Shown: positions 25,790-34,935, counted from the stretch's first letter. The stretch is 64,000 nt of DNA from DAOTXN01 sp034435435 (GCA_034435435.1 DAOTXN010000016.1:6444-70443); one strand, 5' to 3'. Program-made: numbers and translations. Notes: generated by a model from the sequence alone, not told the origin.

Positions 25790-28224
25790 CAGGCTCTGAT
25801 GCGTTCTCCCTTGGGGTCCCACAGCGGTTCGCGCTCGACCACTGCGGCAATCTGCTCACCGAAAATTTCGATTTCCAATTCCGCGCCCACCCGGGCCTGC
25901 TCGACCGGCAGATAGGCGTAGGCGATGCTCTTGCCCACCGAGTAGCCATAGCCGCCGGACGTCACCCAGCCGATAATCTGGCCGGCCGGGGTGCGGATCG
26001 GCTCTTTGCCCAGGGCGATGACCCGGCCATCGGCCAGCGACAAACAGCACAACTTGCGCTTGACGTCCTCTGCCTTTTGTTTGAGCAACGCCTCGCGCCC
26101 GATAAAGTCGCCTTTGTCTAACTTGACCGCAAAACCCAGCCCGGCCTCGTAGGGGGTGTAGTCGGGACCGATCTCGGCGCCCCAATAGCGATACCCTTTT
26201 TCCAGGCGCAGCGTGTCGATGGCGCGATAGCCCGCCGCCGCCAACCCCTGCGGCTGCCCAGCCTCCCACAGCGTGTCGAACAGGCGCAGGCCGTATTCCA
26301 TCGGGCAATAGAACTCCCAGCCCAGCTCGCCCACGTAGGTCACGCGCAGCGCCAGCGCGGGCGCGTCGCCCACGGTGATGCGCTTGGCCGTCATGTAGGG
26401 GAATCCCACGTTGGACACGTCATCGTGGGTGATTTTTTCCAGAATCGTGCGCGCCTGGGGTCCCCACAGGCCCAGGCAGGCGTAGGCCGAGGTCACGTCC
26501 TCAATCGTGACCGAGCCATCTTCCGGCAGGTGCAGGCGCATCCACGACAGGTCGTGCACGCCCACGGCCGTGCCGGTGACAATGAAAAAACACTCCTCGG
26601 CCAGTCGCGTCACGCTCAGGTCGCACTCGATGCCGCCGCGCGGGTTGAGCATCTGGGTATACACGACCGCGCCCACGGGCCGGTCCACGTCGTTGGCGCA
26701 TAGATACTGCAGAAAGGCCAGCGCCCCTAGCCCGCGCACCTCGAACTTGTTGAATGAGGTCTCGTCGAACAGGCTGGCCCGCTCACGGGTGGCGAGGTGC
26801 TCGTAGCCGATGGCCCGCGACCAGTTGGTGCGCGCCCAGCCTTTGGGTTCGTGGCCGTGATGGGCCTTTTCCTCGTAGGCCCGGAAAAAGTTGGCCCGCT
26901 CCCAGCCGCACTTTTCGCCAAAAAAGGCCCGCAACTCGCGCAGGCGGTGATAGGTGGGCGAAAGACGCAGGTTGCGGCCAGAGATGCGTTCGCCGTGGGG
27001 GTACGAGATGTCGTAATATTTGGAATAGGTCTCGATGGTGCGCTTGACGACGTAATCCTGGCTGGCATAGTTGCTGCCAAAGCGCCGCACGTCCAGCCGC
27101 CAGATGTCCCATTCGGGCTGCCCCTCGACGATCCACTCGGCCATGACCTTGCCAATGCCGCCCGCGCCGGCCAATCCGTGGGCGCAAAAGGCGCACGCCA
27201 CCCAAAAGCCCTTGATCTCGGTGGGGCCGAGCAGAAACTCGCCGTCGGGCGTAAAGCCTTCGGGACCGTTGAGCAGTTGGATGATCTCGGCCGTCTCGAC
27301 CGCCGGCACGCGCCGGATCGAGTTTTCCATCAGCGGGGTAAAGCGCTCCCAATCGGGCGGGAGCAACTGGTATTTGAAATCGCGTGGGATGCCCTTCAGA
27401 CCAAAGGGGGCCGGGTTTCGCTCATAGCCGCCCGTCACCAGCCCACCCACCTCCTCACGCCAGTAAACCAGCAGGTCGGGGTCGCGCAGCGTCGGGAAAT
27501 GGCGCCCCACGCCCTCAATCGGCCTGGTGATGATGTATAGGTGGGCCATCGGCGCGACGGGTAGGTTCAGCCCGACCATCTTGCCCACCTCGCCGCCCCA
27601 CTGCCCGGCCGCGTTGACTACGACCTCAGTCTGGATGGTCCCCCGGTCGGTGACAACCGCGTGCACGCGCCCGCGCTTGATCTGGATGGCCTCGACGTTG
27701 GTCGCTTCGAAAATCTGCGCCCCATGACTCCTGGCTCCTTTGGCCAGCGCCTGGGTCAGCATGGTCGGGTCGATCACGCCGTCGGTGGGGGTGTAGGCCG
27801 CGCCCAGCACGCCGTCCATATTCATCAAGGGGAACATGGCGTAGGCTTCTTGAGGCGAGACGAGTTCCAACGGCATGCCGAACGAGCGAGCCATGCCCAC
27901 CAACCGCTTGAGGTCTTGCATGCGCTCCGGCGACGCAGCCAGCCGCAAGCCGCCCACCTGCCGCCAGCCGGTATCTTGCCCGGTTTCGTCTTTGAGCCGC
28001 CCGTACAGCTCGGTGCTGTATTGCATCATGCGGGTCAGGTTGGCGTCGGAGCGTAGTTGGCCCACCAGCCCGGCCGAGTGCCAGGTCGAGCCGGCGGTCA
28101 ATTCGTGGCGTTCCAGTATGACGACGTCTTTCCAGCCCATCCGCGTGAGATGATAGGCGATGCTGCACCCGCCGACGCCGCCGCCGATGATGACGACGCG
28201 GGCGTGAGAGGGTAGTTCTGCCAT
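25789..28224 (-). CDS. Dimethylglycine/sarcosine dehydrogenase-like FAD oxidoreductase fused to a GcvT domain
   Basis: 811 residues. Residues ~8-380 are a D-amino-acid-oxidase-type FAD domain (VVIIGGGVGGCSIAYHLTR; STWHSAGL with H49 at the position that binds FAD covalently in DMGDH). A short FAO-type linker follows, and residues ~430-805 form an aminomethyltransferase (GcvT/T-protein) fold binding tetrahydrofolate (FEVRGLGALAFLQYLCAND; YVGELGWEFYCPMEYG). Such enzymes oxidatively remove N-methyl groups from dimethylglycine or sarcosine and load them onto THF as methylene-THF. AGGAGG precedes the start. It fits the MttB genes upstream in a methylamine/betaine breakdown route. Confidence 0.92.
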   Translation of the reverse strand: MAELPSHARVVIIGGGVGGCSIAYHLTRMGWKDVVILERHELTAGSTWHSAGLVGQLRSDANLTRMMQYSTELYGRLKDETGQDTGWRQVGGLRLAASPERMQDLKRLVGMARSFGMPLELVSPQEAYAMFPLMNMDGVLGAAYTPTDGVIDPTMLTQALAKGARSHGAQIFEATNVEAIQIKRGRVHAVVTDRGTIQTEVVVNAAGQWGGEVGKMVGLNLPVAPMAHLYIITRPIEGVGRHFPTLRDPDLLVYWREEVGGLVTGGYERNPAPFGLKGIPRDFKYQLLPPDWERFTPLMENSIRRVPAVETAEIIQLLNGPEGFTPDGEFLLGPTEIKGFWVACAFCAHGLAGAGGIGKVMAEWIVEGQPEWDIWRLDVRRFGSNYASQDYVVKRTIETYSKYYDISYPHGERISGRNLRLSPTYHRLRELRAFFGEKCGWERANFFRAYEEKAHHGHEPKGWARTNWSRAIGYEHLATRERASLFDETSFNKFEVRGLGALAFLQYLCANDVDRPVGAVVYTQMLNPRGGIECDLSVTRLAEECFFIVTGTAVGVHDLSWMRLHLPEDGSVTIEDVTSAYACLGLWGPQARTILEKITHDDVSNVGFPYMTAKRITVGDAPALALRVTYVGELGWEFYCPMEYGLRLFDTLWEAGQPQGLAAAGYRAIDTLRLEKGYRYWGAEIGPDYTPYEAGLGFAVKLDKGDFIGREALLKQKAEDVKRKLCCLSLADGRVIALGKEPIRTPAGQIIGWVTSGGYGYSVGKSIAYAYLPVEQARVGAELEIEIFGEQIAAVVEREPLWDPKGERIRA

Positions 28225-28249
28225 TTTGAGTCGCCTCCTTTGCTTATCC

Positions 28250-28264
28250 AGGTGCGACGCACCT
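28250..28264. repeat. Short palindrome AGGTGCGACGCACCT
   Basis: Perfect 15-bp palindrome (7-bp arms, 1-base centre) between the CBS and DMGDH genes. Related sequences occur inside glycosyltransferase genes at 46414-46440 and 48140-48154. Confidence 0.65.
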
Positions 28265-28266
28265 GA

Positions 28267-29076
28267 CTATTGTTGCCACACCGACCCCGGCCGGGCCATC
28301 TCGGCCACAATGTCGAACGACGAGATCACCCCCAGCGGGAATGTCTCCGGGTCGTCCTCCTCGATCACGACCAACCGGTGCTGGTGATACTGGATCATCT
28401 TGTCGGCAGCCTCGCGCAGGCTGGCCGACATGCGAATGGTCAGCACGGGCTGCATCACCTGCGAGACGGTGACATCCTGGCAGGCGCGCTCGCCGCAAAA
28501 AGTCAGCAGGTCCATTCCCGTGACCCAGCCCAGCGGCTTGCCGCGTGCGTTGACTACCAGCACCGAGCGGTAGCCGGCGTCGGTCATGGCGCGGGCCGCG
28601 TTGAGCACTGGCGTCTTGGCCCGGCAGGTGAGGATGGCGTCGGACATCACGTCGGCCACCGTTTCGCGGGCGGGCGGGAGTTGCGCCGCCAGCCCGGCCA
28701 CGAAATCCGAGATGGAAATCATGCCCACCGGCGCGCCGTGCTCGGCGACTAGCAAGCGATGGATTTGCTCGTCCTTCATGCGCCGGGCGGCTGCGGAAAA
28801 AGGCGTGTCGGCCTCGACCGTGGCGATAGGCGTGGACATCAGCTCACCGGCGGTCATCTGGCGCATGGCTTCCAGACTGGGCGGGTCGGCCGACAGCCAT
28901 TCGCCGGCCAACAAGTCGAAATCGGAGACGATGCCCAGCGCTCGCCCGTCGCGGTCAGCCACGACCAGCGCGTGTACGTGGTGTTGGGTCAGCATCACCG
29001 CCACCTGCCCTAGCGTGGCGTCGGGCCGGCAGGTGATCACACCCGGATGCATAAAGTCTCGAACCGTTTTATCCAT
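28267..29076 (-). CDS. Protein with four CBS domains
   Basis: 269 residues consisting of two Bateman modules (about 1-130 and 137-265), each with the pattern VxDxMxxxxxTxxxxxxLxxAxxxMxxxxxxxLxVVDxxGxxxGxVxxxDL, e.g. ALVVADRDGRALGIVSDFDLL and SVLVVNARGKPLGWVTGMDLL. CBS pairs bind adenosine nucleotides such as AMP, ATP or SAM and tune partner proteins. No catalytic domain is attached, so it probably regulates a neighbour; it lies between the DMGDH and nucleotidyltransferase-like genes. Confidence 0.88.
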   Translation of the reverse strand: MDKTVRDFMHPGVITCRPDATLGQVAVMLTQHHVHALVVADRDGRALGIVSDFDLLAGEWLSADPPSLEAMRQMTAGELMSTPIATVEADTPFSAAARRMKDEQIHRLLVAEHGAPVGMISISDFVAGLAAQLPPARETVADVMSDAILTCRAKTPVLNAARAMTDAGYRSVLVVNARGKPLGWVTGMDLLTFCGERACQDVTVSQVMQPVLTIRMSASLREAADKMIQYHQHRLVVIEEDDPETFPLGVISSFDIVAEMARPGSVWQQ

Positions 29077-29091
29077 AGCCGTTTGATCTCC

Positions 29092-29880
29092 TTATCCAAC
29101 CTCGTCCACGTCCTTGTACCACTTGACCCGGTCGCCGACGCGCGCCCGTAGCCGCCAGGCCATTGGCTTGGGCTCGGTCTCGATGCGGGCCAGCGCCGCC
29201 CCCACCTGCGCGGCGATGTGCGCTTTTTGCTCGCTGGTCAATTGCTCATAACCCTGGGCCAGCGCCCGCACTTTGTCCAGGTTCATCGTGGTCGTGCGCC
29301 ACAAGCCCCAATCTTTGGCGCACAATTGCGCCACCCGCGCGATGTTGATCGTCTCATCGTCGTGGTCGCCCAGCGGATGTTCCAACAGCAACATAATCGT
29401 GTCAATGATGTCCTTTTCGTTAATCTGCACGATTTGCATCTTTTCCAACAACATCTCGGCCAGCGGGATGGTGGGTGCGTCCACCTCCAGCCGCCCGTTC
29501 CACGAGATCTCGTGGCAAAAGTCCAGCTTGTCGTAAAAGACGTCTATGTACAAACCGACGTCGCGGTTGTCGAAAATAGCGCGGCTGCCCTCGCTATAGA
29601 GAGAGACTTGCTCGTTTTCGACGTAGCCGAGACCGGCCATCAATGCCTTGATGCCCCGCGCCTCGCCGGAATAACCGGCAAAATCCAGGTCGGTATAGGC
29701 CCGGCCCATAGCAGCCTGCAAATAGCCGTATCGGGGGCAGTGCATCTGAAAGGCCAGCGAGCCGATCACCCGCAGGGTCAGTCCGGCTTGATGGCTGGCT
29801 TGAAGAATGCGCTGCAATTCTGTCTCGTATTTGACCCTCTCGGCGCTATCTTGGGGCTTCATGCCGATGGAATTGTTCAT
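29092..29880 (-). CDS. Nucleotidyltransferase-fold protein
   Basis: 262 residues. The segment LRVIGSLAFQMHCPRYGYL...YTDLDFAGY (~37-70) has the GS...DxD pattern of the polymerase-beta-like nucleotidyltransferase fold, and a third acidic residue may be in GLYIDVFYDKL. This resembles the AbiEii/hypothetical NTase families; substrate unknown. GGGAG precedes the ATG. It sits in the MttB/DMGDH series between PHP and CBS genes, with 15 bp to the CBS gene. Confidence 0.7.
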   Translation of the reverse strand: MNNSIGMKPQDSAERVKYETELQRILQASHQAGLTLRVIGSLAFQMHCPRYGYLQAAMGRAYTDLDFAGYSGEARGIKALMAGLGYVENEQVSLYSEGSRAIFDNRDVGLYIDVFYDKLDFCHEISWNGRLEVDAPTIPLAEMLLEKMQIVQINEKDIIDTIMLLLEHPLGDHDDETINIARVAQLCAKDWGLWRTTTMNLDKVRALAQGYEQLTSEQKAHIAAQVGAALARIETEPKPMAWRLRARVGDRVKWYKDVDEVG

Positions 29881-29894
29881 CTTGCTCCCTGCTG

Positions 29895-29975
29895 TGAACT
29901 ACGGATGACACAGATTTCACGGATTCTTTTATCCGTTTATCCGTTCCCAAATCCGTTGACATCTTGCGCGAAATC
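29895..29975. repeat. Dispersed repeat with ATCCGT words
   Basis: GATGACACAGATTTCACGGATTC, TTATCCGTTTATCCG and AAATCCGTG words overlap the PHP gene end and the gap to the nucleotidyltransferase gene. They encode the last residues of the PHP protein (FAQDVNGFGNG) and are shared with the 7105-7166 repeat. Confidence 0.6.
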
Positions 29976-31031
29976 CGTGTACCGATAGCGCCGCGGCTCG
30001 CGCCGGGGACCGGCAAAGATGGGATTGGTCAACGCCAGCAATCGCCCATCTCCGTCGAACACGTCCAGACGATACCAGGCCGGCTGGGCGGCGTCCGCCG
30101 GATCGCCAAAGCGCAACAGGCCCGCCGCGCCGCCGCGCGCTGTCGCCTGGGCCAGAACTTGACCGTTTTTGAGCACCTGCATCCGTACAGTTTCCTGGTG
30201 ATTCGACACGCCAGCCACCAGCTCGACCGCGCCGCCCGAATGGACCTGGTCCAGATCGTCCCCTATCTCGAACGTCTTGCCGTTGGCGTGCGCCCGAAAA
30301 GAAACCTGTGGGCCGAGACTCACGTAAACCCGCCGCTCTCGCAGCCCGGCCAGGATCGCCGCGCCGGAGAGCTGCTCGGCGTACACATGAGTCGTCGGCA
30401 AGCCCGGATACTCGCCGGGGTAAGTTTTGTGCTCGCCCGGCAAAAAGTGAAAATCGCTGCCGCCGATGGCGGTGATGCGATAACCCTCGTTGAGCCAGGC
30501 CGTCCACAGGGCCACGGCTCGCGGGTTGGCCTGTGCGTTGGGCGGCCACAGAGGGTCGTTCCACACCTCCAGACCATGCACGTGGCGCAGATCGGCTTCT
30601 TTATCCAGCCAGGCCCACGGGTTGAGCAGAGGGTGATCGATGGAGTTGAACAGCCCTTGTGCGGCGGTCTGGCGTAGCAGGTCGGTCACAGACAGTCCTT
30701 TGCCCTGGAGCGTGGTCGTGATCTCGCCCACGCACACGGGCGCCATCCAGTCGCGCCGCTCCTCCATCCCAAACACGTTGAAATGTCCTTCACTCAGCGT
30801 GACTTCGATGCCCGGAATGACCAGGAATTCGGGGTCGTCGTCGAAAGCGGGGTAGGCGTCAATGGTATTGTGGTCAGTGATGGCAAAAAAGTCCAGCCCG
30901 TGGGTCTTGGCCAGTTGGACCAACCCATTAGCCGAATGGAGGCCATCTGAGGCGGTGGTGTGCAGATGAAAGTCACCCCGATACCAGCCGGGCTGTGATT
31001 TGACAACGCGGGAAAGCGATAAATGGCTCAT
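29937..31031 (-). CDS. PHP-domain metal-dependent phosphoesterase (CehA/McbA-like)
   Basis: 364 residues. The PHP metal motif GDFHLHTTASDG gives H22, H24 and D29; FFAITDHNTIDAY, then IPGIEVT (Glu), a later His in SIDHPLLNPW and GGSDFHF complete the site. The PHP fold spans ~15-240; the remaining ~120 residues are a beta-sandwich tail typical of CehA/McbA hydrolases. Substrate may be a phosphoester or carbamate. The C-terminal ~15 residues are encoded by a dispersed repeat, so the natural stop may have been displaced. Confidence 0.85.
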   Translation of the reverse strand: MSHLSLSRVVKSQPGWYRGDFHLHTTASDGLHSANGLVQLAKTHGLDFFAITDHNTIDAYPAFDDDPEFLVIPGIEVTLSEGHFNVFGMEERRDWMAPVCVGEITTTLQGKGLSVTDLLRQTAAQGLFNSIDHPLLNPWAWLDKEADLRHVHGLEVWNDPLWPPNAQANPRAVALWTAWLNEGYRITAIGGSDFHFLPGEHKTYPGEYPGLPTTHVYAEQLSGAAILAGLRERRVYVSLGPQVSFRAHANGKTFEIGDDLDQVHSGGAVELVAGVSNHQETVRMQVLKNGQVLAQATARGGAAGLLRFGDPADAAQPAWYRLDVFDGDGRLLALTNPIFAGPRREPRRYRYTDFAQDVNGFGNG

Positions 31032-31062
31032 TTTCGGTACTGACCCTTCACAGATTGGCTGG

Positions 31063-32508
31063 CTACTCCAATGATTTCAGCGCGGCGCCCACGTATTCGT
31101 CGAGCGCTCGGCCTACGTCGTCTGACAATGGGTTGATCTCGTGCTCGGCCAGGATGGCTCTGGCTTTCTCGTTGGCTCGCCGGACGAAGGTCTTGCCGCC
31201 GTCTGCGTCCCATGCCTCGCGCGAGTTGCGGTACAACAGCGTGGGCTTGTAGCGTTCGGTGCGCAGGAACTTGAGCGTGTGCGGGTCGGCCACAAAGTTG
31301 CCCCCCGGCCCGACGCGGGCAATCGCCTCCATGCCCAGCCGCGCCTCGTCCACGGGGATGCCTTCCATCACTTTGAACACCGTGTTGTTGACTTCGCTGT
31401 CAATCACCAACTGCTCGTGACTGATGACCAGGCTTTGCTGGATCATGCCCGCGCCGACCAGCACGTTGGCCCCGGCCAACCCGGCCATCAACGTCAGGTA
31501 GGTGCGCTCAAAAGTGGACTGACCGTCGTGGGTCATCGAGTCGGTCCACGGGCCGTGCAGACTGACCGGCACATTGTAAAAGTGGGCCATCTGCGCGCCG
31601 GCAGCGGCCATCATGCCGTTTTCGATAGCTCCCGCCAGGCTGAATCCGGTGCGCATATCCATGGCCATCGGGCGGGCCGCGTATTGCAGCGGCGCGCCGG
31701 GGTGAGCGATCTGCGAGATAACCACGCCGCCCAGGAACTCGGTGTTGAACAGCAGGATGTTGCCGGCCATCGTCATCGGGCCGGTGCCGCCAGAAATGGG
31801 CATCACGCACACGTCCAGCGGGATGCCATATTCGCCGCACAGGAACAGCGCGTCTACCGACACGTCCAGGAACTTGAGCGGGCTGACCGGGGCCTCCAGC
31901 AAGCTGACCAGCGGGCGTTTTTTCAATTCCGCCTTGCCCCCGGCGACGATGGCCGCCATCTCGAACATGTGCCGCAGCGTCTCGCCGCTAAACGCGCGCA
32001 GGTGGATGTGCTTGTCGGTGTGCTTGAACGCCGTGTGCAGCATCATGATGTCGCGCCCGACCGCAGGCAGGTCCTGGCCGAACACCGGCGCGATAAAGCT
32101 GATGCCGTCCAGCGCGTCCATCAGCTTGTAGTAGCTGTGCATGTCGGCGGCCAATAGGGGGCGGAACTCGCCCGTGTCCAGGTCGAGGGTGAAATCAGCG
32201 CCGCCGCCGTTGCGCGAATAGGGTCGCCCGCCGCGCACGAGCGGGCAGTCCTTGCTGGGGTTGCGCGCGGCCAGCGTGAACCCCGGCGGCACGGTTTTCA
32301 GACCGCGCTCCACCAGCTCGCGCGGGATTCTAGCCCGTTTGGCCTCAAAATCCACCCGGGCGCCGGCCTCGGCCAGCGCCTTTAACCCGCCGGGGTGATC
32401 CACCATGACACCGGTCGTTTCCAGCAATTCCAACGAGCGCCCGTGAATCTCGGCGATCTCGGCCTCGCTGAGCATTTTGATCCACATCATTTCTGTGTTT
32501 TTTACCAT
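31063..32508 (-). CDS. MttB-family trimethylamine/betaine:corrinoid methyltransferase (non-pyrrolysine), copy 1
   Basis: 481 residues, full length for the family (~475-500), a TIM-barrel methyltransferase that moves a methyl group from a quaternary or tertiary amine to a corrinoid protein. Recognised by LSEAEIAEIHGRSLELLETTGVMVDH, CVMPISGGTGPMTMAGNILLFN and ARVGPGGNFVADPHTLKF. No in-frame amber codon interrupts it, so it belongs with MtgB-type glycine-betaine enzymes rather than pyrrolysine MttB. ATG at 32508 has AGGAGG six bases upstream. 58 bp separate it from the second copy. Confidence 0.88.
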   Translation of the reverse strand: MVKNTEMMWIKMLSEAEIAEIHGRSLELLETTGVMVDHPGGLKALAEAGARVDFEAKRARIPRELVERGLKTVPPGFTLAARNPSKDCPLVRGGRPYSRNGGGADFTLDLDTGEFRPLLAADMHSYYKLMDALDGISFIAPVFGQDLPAVGRDIMMLHTAFKHTDKHIHLRAFSGETLRHMFEMAAIVAGGKAELKKRPLVSLLEAPVSPLKFLDVSVDALFLCGEYGIPLDVCVMPISGGTGPMTMAGNILLFNTEFLGGVVISQIAHPGAPLQYAARPMAMDMRTGFSLAGAIENGMMAAAGAQMAHFYNVPVSLHGPWTDSMTHDGQSTFERTYLTLMAGLAGANVLVGAGMIQQSLVISHEQLVIDSEVNNTVFKVMEGIPVDEARLGMEAIARVGPGGNFVADPHTLKFLRTERYKPTLLYRNSREAWDADGGKTFVRRANEKARAILAEHEINPLSDDVGRALDEYVGAALKSLE

Positions 32509-32534
32509 TCTTGTCCTCCTCTGCAATAGACCCG

Positions 32535-32553
32535 CAAGGTCTTCAAGACCTTG
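32535..32553. repeat. Palindrome CAAGGTCTTCAAGACCTTG
   Basis: Perfect 19-bp palindrome between the two mttB-like genes, followed by a partial third repeat (AGGGTCTTGATG). It could form a small intercistronic hairpin. Confidence 0.7.
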
Positions 32554-32566
32554 AGGGTCTTGATGT

Positions 32567-34090
32567 CTACCGGCGGCGATGGGTGCGCCGTTCTCGGGCA
32601 GGCGCCGCCGACTCGCGCTCCCATCCGGCGGGTGGAAGCGCGTCTCCGGCCACCAGCCCTGCAAACGCGGCCCGGATGCGAGCATCTACGTCGGGCGCAA
32701 AGACGGCCGGGTTATCCTGGGTCAAAATGTCGCGGGCGCGGCGCAACGCGCGGGTGTGGGCGTCGAGAGCGCCTTTTTCCTGCCAGGTCTGCCGGTCGTC
32801 CCGGTCGGCGATGTGCGGCAGCAGGGCCGCCGTCTTCATGCGCTCCAGTGTGTGCAGCCTGTCCATGAACATACCGCCCGGACCCACCTCGGCGATCAGG
32901 TCGAGCGCCAGGTTTTCCTGGCTGAATTGCAGCCCGCGCTTGATTTGTTTGTACATGAGCGCGATTTCGTCGTCGATGACCGCTTTGGCAAAGTCGAAAA
33001 CCATCAGCGCGTCGAGCAGGCCGCCCATGTTCAGCATGTCGGCCCCGGCCAGCACGACGGCCACGACCGCCATGCCCGTCTCGTAGCCCGACTGGGCGTC
33101 GTTGATCTTGGCGTTGCTCAGGCCGATGTAGCCGCCGCTGGGTACGTTATAATAGCGCGCCATCTGCACGCAGCCCATCATCAAGATAGCTGTCTCAATG
33201 GCCCCGGGCGCGTAGGCCCCGGTGCGCATGTCGGCCACGGTGGGCAGCGTGGCGTAGATGAGCGGCGTTTCGGGGCGTGACATTTGCATCAGCACGGCCT
33301 GGGCCAGGAACTCGGCGTTGCACTGGGCCAGCGTGCCGGTCAGCGTGAGCGGCGAAGTCAGCCCGGCGTTGGGCACGATGGTGGCATAGTTGGGCAGCCC
33401 TTTTTCTGTGAAATACATCAACGACTCGGTCGAGTCAAAATCCATGGTCAGCGGCGAGACGACCGGACAGCAGTGGTGGGTGATGAAGGGATGGGCGTAG
33501 TAGGCTTGTTCGCTCCCGGCCACCAGGGCGGCCAGTTTCAAAATCATTTCTGCGTCCTCGATGCTGGGCGTGTTGCCGCGAATCGGCTTGGCGCAGTTTT
33601 TCAGGGCCGGATAAAAGCGCGAGAGGCTGAACTGGCCGGGCGGCGCGTCGTCGGCCAGGGTGGAGATGGAAAAAACGTCGTAACCGGGCAGCTCGTTGAC
33701 CAGGTGGGCGATGCGGGCGATGTCGTCGGAGCGGGCGCGGCGCACCTCGCCCGTCACCGGGTCCACGATGTTGGGTGCAGAGCTGCCCGTCACCATCACC
33801 GGACCGTCGTCTGCGTAGCGTCCCTTTGGGACGGGTAGGGTGCGGTCGAATTGGGGGTCGCGGGCGTGAAAGGTGAATGTGGGCGGAAAAGCCGCCCGAA
33901 ATTCTTGTACAATCGCTCGCGGAAATCGTGCGATTTGAGTCGCGCCGTCTACCGGGCAGCCGTGTTGGGCCAGGCGCGCGCAGGCTTTGGCGTTGCGCAC
34001 CAGCAACCCAACGTTTTCCAGAATCTCCAGCGACGCTTCGTGGATGCACTCGACCTGCTCAGGCGTGAGGAGTTCGGCATACGTGACCAT
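32567..34090 (-). CDS. MttB-family methyltransferase (non-pyrrolysine), copy 2
   Basis: 507 residues, distantly related to copy 1. LTPEQVECIHEASLEILENVGLLV, ITHHCCPVVSPLTMDFDS and IAEVGPGGMFMDRLHTLERM show the family; the N-terminal CCPVVSPLTM block corresponds to the substrate-side barrel strands. The Pro/Arg-rich C-terminal ~20 residues (ERESAAPARERRTHRRR) are not part of the fold. No amber codon. Two divergent copies side by side suggest two methylated substrates or two steps. No corrinoid-binding protein gene (DxHxxG motif) is in the window. Confidence 0.85.
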   Translation of the reverse strand: MVTYAELLTPEQVECIHEASLEILENVGLLVRNAKACARLAQHGCPVDGATQIARFPRAIVQEFRAAFPPTFTFHARDPQFDRTLPVPKGRYADDGPVMVTGSSAPNIVDPVTGEVRRARSDDIARIAHLVNELPGYDVFSISTLADDAPPGQFSLSRFYPALKNCAKPIRGNTPSIEDAEMILKLAALVAGSEQAYYAHPFITHHCCPVVSPLTMDFDSTESLMYFTEKGLPNYATIVPNAGLTSPLTLTGTLAQCNAEFLAQAVLMQMSRPETPLIYATLPTVADMRTGAYAPGAIETAILMMGCVQMARYYNVPSGGYIGLSNAKINDAQSGYETGMAVVAVVLAGADMLNMGGLLDALMVFDFAKAVIDDEIALMYKQIKRGLQFSQENLALDLIAEVGPGGMFMDRLHTLERMKTAALLPHIADRDDRQTWQEKGALDAHTRALRRARDILTQDNPAVFAPDVDARIRAAFAGLVAGDALPPAGWERESAAPARERRTHRRR

Positions 34091-34122
34091 CTTTCAGGCT
34101 CACCTCAGAAAAAGTCATGACT

Positions 34123-34180
34123 AGGTGCGAAACGTCGCCGCCCCCGCTGAAGCGGGGCCTCCGCCCTGTTTTGCACCGGA
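34123..34180. repeat. Nested inverted repeat between gntR and the mttB pair
   Basis: Outer arms GGTGCGAAAC / GTTTTGCACC enclose CCCCGCTGAAGCGGGG (34142-34157). It could act as an attenuating hairpin reducing readthrough from the regulator gene, or be a dispersed repeat. Confidence 0.6.
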
Positions 34181-34182
34181 AA

Positions 34183-34935
34183 CTATTCTAGTGGGGCAAT
34201 TTCGGTGACAAAGCGAAAGCGGTCGCCCCGATACAAATCTTTACCATACTCGATCGGTCGCCCCATCCGATCGGTTGTCAGGCGGCGCTCCATCATGAGC
34301 GGCGCGCCCGGTCGGATGTTGAGCAGTTCGGCTTCGTATTCGGTGGCGACCACCGGCTCGAGACTCTGCCTGGCCCGGCTGACCGTGATGCCATATTCAG
34401 TCTCGAAAACCTCGTACAGTGAGCGTTGCGCCAGGTTGAATTGTTCCAGACCGGGAAAGCAATCGGTCGGCAAGGTGAGCCTTTCCAGCAATACAGGTTC
34501 CTGACCAACGAAACGCAATCGATGTACATAGTACACCAGCGCCGATACCGGCAGTTTTAGTTCCGCTGCGACGGCCGTCTCTGCGGGGTGCTGTTCGAAT
34601 AGGATCACTCGCGCCCCGGGGACATAGCCTCGCCGCTGGGCGCCGCTGGTAAAAGGAATCAACCGGCCCGCCTGCCACTCGATCTTTGGCTCGGCGACGT
34701 AGGTTCCGCTCCCGCGCCGCCGCACAATCAAGCCCTGGTTTTCCAGCACGTTCAAAGCCCGGCGCAGGGTGAGACGGTTGACGCGCAACTTGTCGCTCAG
34801 CTCGCGCTCGGAAGGTAGACGGTCTCCCGTGGACAGCTCGCCCGATTCGATCAGGTTGAGCAAGCTCTCGGCGATCTGCGCATAAAGAGGAACCGAGGTT
34901 TCACTGCGGTCCAGAAAATTTTCGGCAGTAATCAT
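34183..34935 (-). CDS. GntR-family regulator, HutC subfamily (UTRA domain)
   Basis: 250 residues. N-terminal winged helix-turn-helix at ~12-80 (VPLYAQIAESLLNLIESGEL, LPSERELSDKLRVNRLTLRRAL, GLIVRRRGSGTYVAE) and a C-terminal UTRA ligand domain (~95-245, ending MGRPIEYGKDLYRGDRFRFVTEI). HutC-type regulators bind small effectors and repress catabolic genes. ATG at 34935 suits the family length; the ribosome site is weak. It heads the 17-kb minus-strand gene series and has a matching palindromic operator about 50 bp upstream, so autoregulation and control of the downstream mttB genes are likely. Confidence 0.88.
   Translation of the reverse strand: MITAENFLDRSETSVPLYAQIAESLLNLIESGELSTGDRLPSERELSDKLRVNRLTLRRALNVLENQGLIVRRRGSGTYVAEPKIEWQAGRLIPFTSGAQRRGYVPGARVILFEQHPAETAVAAELKLPVSALVYYVHRLRFVGQEPVLLERLTLPTDCFPGLEQFNLAQRSLYEVFETEYGITVSRARQSLEPVVATEYEAELLNIRPGAPLMMERRLTTDRMGRPIEYGKDLYRGDRFRFVTEIAPLE

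Noticed and set aside
31063..34090. Pyrrolysine-containing MttB
   Set aside because: Both genes are open without an in-frame amber codon over the full family length, and no pyl genes are present.
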